A stretch of 64,000 bases of DNA from Tipula vernalis (lineage: Eukaryota > Arthropoda > Insecta > Diptera > Tipulidae): NCBI GenBank assembly GCA_958295665.1, contig OY282560.1, forward strand, positions 304,768,736-304,832,735, in the 5' to 3' direction. The position numbers were made by a program, and so were the translations under genes. Shown here one piece after another: positions 12,380 to 20,608 of the stretch (its first letter is position 1; each line of letters begins with the position of its first letter). Under the pieces are notes generated by a model. It saw only the letters and a list, made by a program, of their open reading frames with translations. It had not been told where the DNA came from and did not search any database.

Positions 12380-12391
12380 TTTCTCTGGGTG
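12380..12391 (-). repeat. Right terminal inverted repeat of CACTA-like element
   Basis: TTTCTCTGGGTG is the exact reverse complement of the left end and is followed by the second TA at 12392-12393. Confidence 0.9.
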
Positions 12392-12393
12392 TA

Positions 12394-14184
12394 CCAAACT
12401 ATTCCACATTGGCTGCTCCGATTACCGATCTACTGCGGAAAGGTGTAAAACCAAAATGGAGTCTGCAAGCTCAAGAGGCGTTCGATCAGCTTAAACAATC
12501 GTTAATTTCGGCACCGGTTCTAGTCAATCCTGACTTTGGGAAACATTTCTATGTGCAATGCGACGCGAGTACCACCGGCGTCAGCAGTGTACTATTTCAG
12601 AAAATTGGGGAGGAAGAGCATCCAATTGCTTTTATGTCTTCGAAGTTAAATAAAGCGCAAAGAAACTACACAATCACAGAGTTGGAGTGCTTAGCTGCAG
12701 TGATGAGCGTGAAGAAATTTAGACCCTACATTGAAGGATATCCGTTCACCATCATAACCGATCACTCCAGCTTAAAATGGCTAATGGACCAAAAGGACCT
12801 CTCCTGGCGTTTAGCTAGGTGGGCCTTAAAGCTACAACATCATAAATTCTCCATAGAATACAGGAAAGGTACACAGAATATAGTTCCAGACAGTCTGTCA
12901 CGAGTAAACGTCGAAGTACTCGAGGGGTCAACCGATGCTCCACTTCATATAAACTTGGAGTCTCCAGCCTTTAAAGGTTCGGAATATCAGGACAAAATCA
13001 ACGCTCTTTCAGATAATCCTAAAGCCAATACAAATTTTAAAATTAACGACGGTAAGCTCTTTATTAAAATCATGAATGTTACACACACAGACACAGATAT
13101 TTCACCATGGAAGTTGGTGGTGCCGGAGAGCCTGGCCGAAGAATTAATCCAAAAAGCGCATAACCCACCCTCCTCAGCTCATCAAGGAATTTCCAAGACT
13201 TTGGAAATCTTACGACGTCCATTTTACTGGACATCAATGGCAGCCCAGGTGAAAAACTTTGTTAATAAATGTGAAATTTGTAAGGCTAGCAAACCGGTGA
13301 ATTTCTCAACCCGACCCGACATGGGAAAGTTCATTGAGTCGGTTAGACCATTTCAGAGGTTGTACATAGACTTCTTAGGTCCTTATCCACGTACAACAAA
13401 TGGCTTTACACACATTCTAATAATCCTGGATCATTACACTCGTTTTCCAATACTTGAGCCGTTGCGTTCCGCATCTGCTGCAAAAGTATGCCAGTTTTTA
13501 GAAGGAAAAGTTTTCCATGTTTATGGGGTACCAGAAGTACTGTTTTCGGATAACGGCCCACAATTTAAATCGGTCCTGTTGGCCGAACTATTAAAAAAAT
13601 ATGGAGTAAAACATGAGTTCACCGCAATATATTCCCCTCAACCTAACGCTTCAGAACGCGTGAATCGAACGCTACTATCGGCTATACGCTCTTATATAAA
13701 AGACGACCATAAAAGCTGGGATCGACATTTGGATGAAATAGCTGGAGCATTGAGAAATGTAGTCCATTCCTCAACTGGATTTTCTCCACATTATTTGGCA
13801 TTCGGGCAACACAAAATTAACCACGGTTCAGCGTACCACCTCATGCGTAAGATAAATATCCTAGATGATAATAATGTGGAAGTTTTCTCTCCCGGTGATC
13901 GACTATCGCTGGCTCAAAGCATTGTTTTGCGGAATCTCCAAGCAGCTCATAATCGTAATACCTCTAGTTACAATCTGCGCAGTCGGACTCGGACATTTAG
14001 CGTTGGGCAGACAGTGTATGTTCGCAATTTTGTGCAGAGTTGCGCCTAAAAGAATTTTTCAAGTAAATTTGCTTCAAAATTCACGAAAGCTAAAATATCC
14101 AAACAGTTGGGTTCGGTAATATACGAAGTAGTGGATGAATCTGGAAAGATACTGGGAATGTACCATGCCAAAGACATACGATAA
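12394..14184 (+). pseudogene. pol: pol, 3' part: RNase H and integrase of the Ty3/gypsy element
   Basis: The frame resumes directly after the transposon with PNYSTLAAPITDLL. RNase H follows (FYVQCDASTTGVSSVLF; ITDHSSLKWLM). The integrase has an H2C2 zinc-binding region (AHQGISKTLEILRR, then CEICKAS) and the DDE core residues in LYIDFLGPY, LFSDNGPQF and NASERVNRT. A TAA at 14047-14049 stops the frame. The same frame then continues open for 44 codons to another TAA at 14182-14184, including GSVIYEVVDESGKILGMYH, which looks like the normal integrase C-terminus. So this end carries one nonsense change. Without the transposon and this stop, pol would read through. Confidence 0.93.
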
Positions 14185-14920
14185 AAGTGTTAAATAATTA
14201 CGTGGTAGAATAGATGGTTTGCACTCTACTTGGGATAATTTTGTTGCTACTTTATTGATTTTTATCTTATTTTAAAGCATTTTATAAAATGCAATTCCAT
14301 AGTTATTGCCTGGCTTTGAGAGACCTTCTCATGGGTGTGGGGCTGCCCACGATTGTAACATTGGTGATGTTCCGTTCAGGCGAAGAACTTACGTACGTAT
14401 GGTTGATTTCGCGCCTTTCTGATAAGTTTTGTTTTGTCTTGGACGGTGGGATCTGATTCATGGGACGAGATTTGTATGCATTGGCATTTTATTTGAGTTC
14501 CCTGAATGTAGCTTTGCGGGTCAATTATTGATTATTGGTATAATTGTTTCGGTAAAATGATAGAGGGTGATGTTAGCTTGTTTGTTTTGATTGTTGTTTT
14601 TTTATATTTCTTTCCCCTCCTACGACAACAAGAATTGTAAATAATCGAATGCAAAATGCAATCGGTCAATCGATTGTGTCTTGTTGACGGAAGAAGGTGA
14701 AACCAACATTGCAGCAGTGAAGTGTTTTTTTTGTTCTGTTGACCAAACAAGACAAAATAAATAGTCGCCATATTAGTGGCTGTTAAATTAAATTAAATTA
14801 AAACCGAGTTAATTAGTACGGTTAAAAAAAAAAAATTAGTGATTTAAAATATCCACATACAGTTTTATGTATGTTCGATCAAATCGGGAAATAAAACTAA
14901 TACGGTGTTATAACGAATAT
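14185..14920 (+). other. 3' untranslated region of the Ty3/gypsy element
   Basis: About 740 bp between the end of pol and the 3' LTR. There is no env-like ORF: no signal peptide, furin site or long frame. I could not place a clear polypurine tract; GGGAAATAAAA near 14887 is the nearest candidate. Confidence 0.6.
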
Positions 14921-16260
14921 TGTCGCGGAAATAGGAAAACAGAACAGGTATATATATATTTATTTACTTGTGATTGTGTGGCGCGGGCGCGAATATATTA
15001 TTTTGTGATATGAAAACCTTGTTTTGTTTTGTTATTTTTTTTAAAGAGCCCCATTTCAAGTGATAACGGAAAAGGGTGTGCGAAAATAAACCGCACAACG
15101 GGTATTTCCGCGACGTTGTTAAATTTGTTTTGTCCAAATTTGATTTGACAAATATTTAACGTCAACAAATAAAAACAAACAAGATTGTTCGGGAAAGGTC
15201 ACAAGAATTTGATGCAAACCGCTATACCTAACAACACCATCGCATCATAGAAACAATAAAAAAGGGAAACAGATAAGTTTTTATTACGTGGTTCGACCAC
15301 TACTATATTATATTATTTTTTTATTTATTTATATTAAATATAATTATATTGTTATTGTTATAAAATCCAATTGATCATTATCAATAATTCGCATTGATAA
15401 ATATGCAATTCAGGTGTAGTTAAAATAAGGACCGCGGATCCAACAAAATTTAGAAATGCTTAACTATAAGTAACTATTAATAAATAATTTTTTTTTTATT
15501 TATACATTTATACAATATATGTTATTTATTTATATACATACAAGTTTACTTACCTATTTATCTATTATTTATGATTGTAATTCATTGTTGTTTTTTTTAT
15601 TGATTCTGTGAATAATTACGTTACAATTGTACCAAAAATCATCTGTTTGTTTATTTAATTATCTTTTTCCTCTTGAATCATGATTGCTTCTTCCAAGTTA
15701 TTGTCGCGTATTTTTATATTTTTGTTCTTACACAGTGTTTAAGTTCCTAGCTTAATACAATATCATCATGTGTGAATAGTTTTAGTGTTAGTATGGACTA
15801 GCGTACATTAGTGGAATTAATATGGGGCACACTAAATATAAGTGCGTTGTGTTGCCATTGCGGAGGGTGGAGAGCACGTGGTCCGTCACCTGACCACCAT
15901 AGAATACGGCTGTGATTTAATTTAGTTTCCTTTAATTTGGTTTTGTCAATTTATTTACTTAATTGTAAAATGTGATCTCATCTGTGATATGATATAAAAT
16001 ATCACCTAGTTTAACGAGGCACGTTCCATGTTTGTTTGTCCCACCTGTGTAGTCGTTAATGTGTACACTCCATCGCAGCACATCCAGTTCCTTGTAATTG
16101 GTGACAAGAACTACGCCCACCGACGTCACCTAGCCGGCAAACGTGCTGCAGTCACCGATGTGTAGAGTTACAAGGAAATTCTATTAATGGGGCGAAAATC
16201 AACCATCTAAGTTGATACAGTATGATTGCAACTTAGTTGGAACTTAGTCGTCCCGTTACA
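14921..16260 (+). repeat. 3' LTR of Ty3/gypsy element
   Basis: 1,340 bp, starting TGTCG and ending TTACA. It matches 1-1334 except for three substitutions (near 15942, 16182 and 16232) and one extra T near 15965. The sequence after it belongs to a BEL/Pao element. Confidence 0.92.
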
Positions 16261-16410
16261 ATACATTTAGTAACAAGCAAATCGAAGGTGGCACCAATTG
16301 CGAGTCGTACCATTCCTGAGTTGGAGCTCTGCGCAGCATTATTGTTGGCACGACTATTGAGAGTTATAGAAGCCGAAATGAACGTGGTCAGGATAACGTC
16401 AATTACCGCC

Positions 16411-16510
16411 AGGGTTGGTAAAAAACATGTTTTAAATAAAAAAAACAAAAAAAACGTTTTTTTTTGTTTTAAACTGTTTTTTTTTTGTTTTAAACAGTTT
16501 TTTGGTTAGT
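16411..16510. promoter_or_regulatory. hAT left subterminal repeats (TTTTAAAC/GTTTAAAA motifs)
   Basis: TGTTTTAAA, GTTTTAAACTG and GTTTTAAACAG follow the left end. The right end (17348-17426) has at least six GTTTAAAA or TTTTAAAC copies. Such arrays are the usual binding sites of hAT transposases. Confidence 0.55.
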
Positions 16511-16742
16511 AAGAAATAACGGTAAGGTACCTACATATTAATTCAGGTGAATGAAAAACTGTTTCGTATTAACTATTTTTATTGATTGTATGAGTTACAA
16601 ACTTATAGCAAACAAAAAACTAACACTTACGTTTTTCATATAAAAAACACAAATAAAAAATATTTTCATGATATTTAAAAAATAAATAAAATATTTCCAT
16701 TATGATTATACAAAATCAAAAATTTTTAAAGTCTGCAAGAAC

Positions 16743-17233
16743 CTATGCACCTATTTTAATTAATTGCTGCGAAACGAAAACCAATTTAGCCGCCCTAATA
16801 GTTCCGAGTTTGCTTCTTAAAGCAGTTTGCGTTAAGCCAAATTTAGAAAAAATCCTTTCTATACCAGCTGATGACGATGTAGCAGTATGCAGCTAACCAA
16901 TCAAATCCAAATTATTACTCGAAATAATATTCGAATAAAGCGATTGCATCGACATCCACCATTCAAAATCTGTGAGCTGCTCACAATTTTTAAAATGTAA
17001 ATTTTTGGGTTTAATTTTGCGATAAATTTCATAAATGTGGTATTTATGAAATTTATTGAAAAATTTAATTCAATAAAATCCATTGCCTTTTCTATTTCGT
17101 CTGTAGTAATAACTGATGTTTTTGGTTTAGGACTTAAAAGATATGCCGCAAAATGTGCATTTGTTAGTGTTTTATTGTATCTTTTTTGATATAATGTTTT
17201 AACAGTTCCATTTCCAGTCAAATGTGGCTCCAA
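16743..17233 (-). pseudogene. hAT transposase remnant with C-terminal dimerisation domain
   Basis: Reading the minus strand, 17233-16901 encodes a segment with KTLTNAHFAAYLLSPKPK and an ITTDEIEKAMDFI motif like the C-terminal half of hAT transposases. After a stop at 16903-16901 a second piece encodes the dimerisation domain, with SSSAGIERIFSKFGLTQ followed by LRSKLGTIRAAKLVF, ending in a stop at about 16743. The N-terminal zinc finger and most of the RNase H-like catalytic domain are missing, so this is an internally deleted, non-autonomous copy. Confidence 0.8.
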
Positions 17234-19265
17234 CCCTTTTCAGACCTCTACAGCGTCTGCTAATTTGCAGGTATTACTTTGTATTTTGTCAAGTGCCACT
17301 GTAATTGGCTTAAATTTCTCTGTAATTCCTACATTTCAATTTTTGTTTAAAACAACTGTTTAAAATAAAAAAACAAGGTGTTTTAAACAATGTTTAAAAC
17401 AGTGTTTAAAACAAAGTGTTTAAAACTTACCAACCCTGATTACCGCGTGGACAGATTCAACCATTGTTCTCGATTGGTTTACTGGGTACCCATCTGTTAA
17501 AATAAAGGAAATCTTCGTGAGGAATCGAGTGGCAGCAACTTTAGAACTATATGGCCGGAACATATGGAATCATATTAAATCAGAGGATAACCCAGCTGAT
17601 ATAGTATCACGTGGTCTTAGTCCCAGAGAGTTGAACGACAATAATATATGGTGGCATGGGCCAATATGGTTGAAGAATTCTCCGCAAGAATGGCCTGTGC
17701 AACAATATGAATATCATCCAGTAGCATGCCCTAGTATCACTAATCATCATGTCGAAATAGCTATAGGGATAGTCGATTCAATGGCCACAAAATACTCCAA
17801 ATTTGTCACTACTTCTAAGGTTATTGCCTGGATAATTAAATTTTGTCAAAACGCTAAGACACCATCAATTTTACGCACACCGTTGAATAGAATCGATATC
17901 GAGCATGCAGAGTTTGTGATATTCAGAGCCATTCAAAGAGACTATTTTGGAAAGGAGTTAGCCGGATTGAGAGAAAATCAAGTAGTACCGTCACAGTCGC
18001 GGTTAAAGTTTCTGAATCCAATAATCGATGCTTATGGTATTTTACGTGTCGGCGGTCGCATCCAGAACTCATTGATGGAGTTTAACATACAACATCCGAT
18101 TATATTGGATGGCAAATCCTGGATTATACGAAAACTGGTTGAGGAACATCATATAAAGTATCGACATGCAGGTCCAACGTTGATGCTCAGTATTCTACGT
18201 CAGAAATATTTCATTGTGGGGTTGAGGAGAATGGTAAAGACAGTAGTCCGGCAATGTGTTAAATGTTTTAAGGCGAAGCCAACATTATCAACCCAAGAGA
18301 TGGCAGCATTACCAGATTGTCGAGTGAAATTTACACGGCCATTTACGAAGGTGGGGGTCGATTATGCTGGACCACTCTCAGCCTATTTGACACGACGTAG
18401 AGGACAACGTGCTGTAAAGGTGTATATTTGCATTTTTGTGTGTCTGTCTGTCAAAGCCGTGCACATCGAGTTAGTTAATGATCTCACTTCTGAATCATTT
18501 CTAGCAGCGCTGCGCCGTATGGTTTCAAGAAGAGGAATTTGTACAGACCTCTACAGTGATTGTGGTACGAATTTTGTAGGGGCGAATAAAATATTAGCAG
18601 AGTGGTACCATATGCTAGAGGTCAATAAGGAACACATTTCTAATTCTCTATTGGGAGACAAAATAAATTGGCATTTCAACCCACCAAGAGCGCCTCATTT
18701 CGGGGGAATTTGGGAGGCGGCTGTTAAAAGCGTCAAAGTACACTTAACGAGAGTTATTGGAGCCAATGTACTCACCATCGAAGAGCTTACAACCTTGTTG
18801 ATTGAGATTGAAGCGTTACTCAATTCCAGACCGTTGTGCCACGGTGATAGCAATGATGATGTTGATATTTTAACACCGGCAGATTTTTTGATTGGGGAGA
18901 ATCTTCTTGCGATTCCTGAACCAAGATGTGAAGCAACCAATTACACAGCAAGATGGCGAATGGTTAAACAACTGGTACAAGACTTCTCAACTCGATGGCA
19001 TAAAGAGTATTTGACACTCCTTCAACACCGCTACAAATGGTTCAACAAGTCGAAGAACGTCCAGGTGGGTGACATAGTGTTAATCAAAGATGATAACTGG
19101 ACAGCAACGAGATGGCCAATGGGGAAAGTTAAAGCGGTATTTCCAGGCAAAAATGGCTTGGTACGAACGGCCACAATTAGGACACAATTGGGAGAACTAA
19201 AAAGACCAATCCACAAATTAGCGGTCATTCCATTAGGTGAATCAGACGATTCACGGGGGCCGGGA

Positions 19266-19640
19266 TGTTAAAGCTTAGAATAATTAATGTAAAAATAAAA
19301 AAAGGTTACCTACGTCATAATCGGAAAAACCCCTGAATGTCGCCTATGCAGATTTTAGTTACGTTATCGACTTGGAGATTTTTTGCATTGTCTCTTGATT
19401 AACTGGAACATTGTTATGGTTTTAAAAACGGGTTTTCGATTATGACTTTTACATTTATAAACAACAATAATGGAAAAATAAGGGAGTGGTAATGAACACT
19501 TTATTTTGAGTTTTGGTTGAAGCAGCAGGTGAAAAAATTTTGGTCGTGGAAATAAAACAGTCGCGGAAATAAATTACTGTGTGTATCTTAAGACGAAATA
19601 AAGAATACTTGTTGGGAAAAGATTTGTTTTTGTTTGAGTC
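19266..19640 (+). repeat. Probable 3' LTR of the BEL/Pao element
   Basis: The purine-rich GGGGGCCGGGA ends at 19265 and is followed by TGTTAAAGC, a typical polypurine tract/LTR junction overlapping the pol stop. A polyadenylation signal AATAAAG lies at about 19598-19604. The right end is not fixed because the matching 5' LTR is off window. Confidence 0.6.
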
Positions 19641-19849
19641 AAAAACAAAGGCCATTTGGCACATTGTTGGCCATTTGGCACCGGCTAAAGTACGGCGCTA
19701 AAGGAGAAAACCTTGACAAAAAACCCTAATCTAAGGTGGAACAGAATAAAATATGCGGACTCTGGATACCAGGCACCCTCTAGTTTTATTAAGCCTTGCT
19801 GTAGTAAAGCTGGGTGACTTACAGGCGATTTGCAATGCCCAGCAACTCG
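19641..19849. other. Short unassigned interval
   Basis: Contains the direct repeat GGCCATTTGGCAC (about 19650 and 19669). The right part may belong to the LINE fragment that follows. I see no gene. Confidence 0.4.
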
Positions 19850-19881
19850 TAACAGTAAAATCAAACGGAATACGGGGCAGG

Positions 19882-20080
19882 GTGCTGATTCTCTAAAAAA
19901 TAAGATAATGTGTAGACGTGTAAGCTTGTAAAAAGCACAGCCTACTTTTATGAGTTTGAAAATTTTCAATATTATTTTAGCAGTAAGTCAAATCGAGAAA
20001 TTTCAGACTAATAAAAGCAAGCTTTGCTTTTTACATGTTTTCACGTTTACAAATTATCTTATTTTTTAGAGAATCAGCAC
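19882..20080. mobile_element. Foldback MITE, 199 bp
   Basis: GTGCTGATTCTCTAAAAAAT at 19882 is mirrored by the reverse complement ending GAATCAGCAC at 20080. The arms continue pairing imperfectly for roughly 60 bp and have an inner stem (CTTTTATGAGTTTG). It has no coding capacity. LINE RNase H sequence lies on both sides, so it inserted into the LINE fragment. The target duplication could not be resolved because the outermost bases are themselves palindromic. Confidence 0.75.
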
Positions 20081-20347
20081 TCTGGAGTAGGTATATACGG
20101 GAGTGGGACAACCCTCTCGAAGTCCTTGGGCTCCAATGCTACCGTCTTTCTGGCGGAACTACATGCTGTAGTAAACATCTAGGAGGAAGAACAATAAGCC
20201 CAGATAGTATGTGTCACGTACCGGGAGGCAGTATTTTCAGGTTCATTAAGAACCTGAATATTGACTGGATGGATAATTAAGCAGGGTTCAGCACAATAGA
20301 TTTTTTAGGTCGCAGTGCGAGGTGGCTGATCGCCCGCATGACCCTCC

Positions 20348-20371
20348 AATAATAATAATAATAATAATAAA
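20348..20371 (+). repeat. (TAA)n tail of the LINE fragment; insertion point of the R4-like element
   Basis: About eight AAT/TAA units. A second (TAA)n at 30273-30291 closes the element inserted here. Confidence 0.85.
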
Positions 20372-20608
20372 AAATCTTTTGATTTTTTTGATTTTGCTCT
20401 AAATTATTTAAATACGTGATTAACAAAATTAATATTGTGGTTGTGAAAATAGTTGTTTTGGAACATTTATTGGTATGTACATTTTAGTTTAACCCAAATT
20501 AGTGATAACCCAGAGCCCGAGGGTATAACCGGGCCCCTTGCCCAACTAACTGGAGTAAATAGTTAGTAGTCGTTGGTAGACAGACTATAAACAATAACGA
20601 ACCCAAGA
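20372..20608 (+). other. 5' region of the R4-like element
   Basis: No gene. A GC-rich palindromic patch (GAGCCCGAGGGTATAACC, then GGGCCCC) lies near 20513-20540. Confidence 0.4.

Larger units (their letters stand above)
5519..12391 (+). mobile_element. CMC/CACTA-like DNA transposon, 6.87 kb, inserted in Ty3 pol
   Basis: The ends are exact because the interrupted pol frame defines them. The left terminus reads CACCCAGAGAAA and the right terminus is its perfect 12-bp inverted copy; beyond 12 bp the ends diverge. The flanking TA at 5517-5518 is repeated at 12392-12393, a 2-bp target duplication. Inside are a multi-exon SAM-domain gene (7045-10417) and a C2H2 protein gene (10587-11690), both plus strand. 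CAC termini with 2- to 3-bp duplications and a partner of this C2H2 type fit the CMC (CACTA/Mirage/Chapaev) superfamily; that assignment is inference. The C2H2 protein lacks its expected C-terminal catalytic region, so the copy is probably non-autonomous. Confidence 0.85.
1..16260 (+). mobile_element. Ty3/gypsy LTR retrotransposon, interrupted by a DNA transposon
   Basis: The element has long terminal repeats (1-1334 and 14921-16260), a primer-binding site, gag, and a pol gene in the order protease, reverse transcriptase, RNase H, integrase, which is the Ty3/gypsy order. The window opens about 5 bases inside the left LTR. Removing the insertion at 5519-12391 leaves an element of about 9.4 kb. 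No env gene is visible between integrase and the 3' LTR. The element lies inside a BEL/Pao pol gene: the sequence right after 16260 encodes BEL/Pao reverse transcriptase/RNase H. Coding lesions are a TAA in gag (2565-2567), the DNA transposon in pol, and a TAA near the end of pol (14047-14049). The two LTRs differ by only three substitutions and one indel, so the insertion is young. Confidence 0.95.
16410..17438 (-). mobile_element. hAT DNA transposon, 1,029 bp, with 8-bp target duplication
   Basis: Terminal inverted repeats are CAGGGTTGGTAA (12 bp, perfect). The 8-bp direct repeat ATTACCGC flanks both ends (16402-16409 and 17439-17446), diagnostic of hAT. Removing the element plus one duplication restores the BEL/Pao reading frame. 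Both subterminal regions are rich in GTTTAAAAC-like motifs. The short transposase remnant is on the minus strand. Confidence 0.97.
16261..19271 (+). pseudogene. pol: BEL/Pao pol: RNase H and integrase, interrupted by hAT
   Basis: The first piece encodes the BEL/Pao hallmark HLVTSKSKVAPIASRTIPEL followed by ELCAALLLARLL. It is cut at 16409 by the hAT element and resumes at 17447 in the same frame with an RNase H segment around TDSTIVLDWF. From 17517 the frame is open for 584 codons. It contains an H2C2 finger (HHIKYRHAG, then CVKCFKAKP), the DDE integrase residues in VGVDYAGPL, LYSDCGTNFVGA and PHFGGIWEAAVKSVK, and the C-terminal DUF5641-type domain (VQVGDIVLIKDDNW). Apart from the Ty3 and hAT insertions I see no lesion. 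The stop codon overlaps the presumed start of the 3' LTR, as is common in this family. Confidence 0.92.
16261..19640 (+). mobile_element. BEL/Pao retrotransposon, 3' part
   Basis: Pol sequence of BEL/Pao type starts directly after the Ty3 3' LTR and runs to 19271, interrupted only by the hAT element at 16410-17438. Its 5' part must lie left of the window, beyond the Ty3 5' LTR. A likely 3' LTR begins at 19266. This makes the BEL/Pao element the oldest layer of the nest. Confidence 0.88.
19850..20371 (+). mobile_element. LOA/I-like LINE, internally deleted 3' fragment with (TAA)n tail
   Basis: The segment after the MITE encodes GIYGSGTTLSKSLGSNATV, the start of a LINE RNase H domain, and matches the minus-strand LINE at 36.3-39.9 kb. 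After the LAELHAV segment the sequence jumps directly to the 3' untranslated end (match to 36370-36540 in reverse). The rest of RNase H is deleted, so this is a short deletion derivative. The copy ends in (TAA)n. The MITE at 19882-20080 interrupts it. Confidence 0.75.

Noticed and set aside
14185..14920. Possible env gene of the Ty3 element
   Set aside because: No frame of useful length, no signal peptide or transmembrane pattern.
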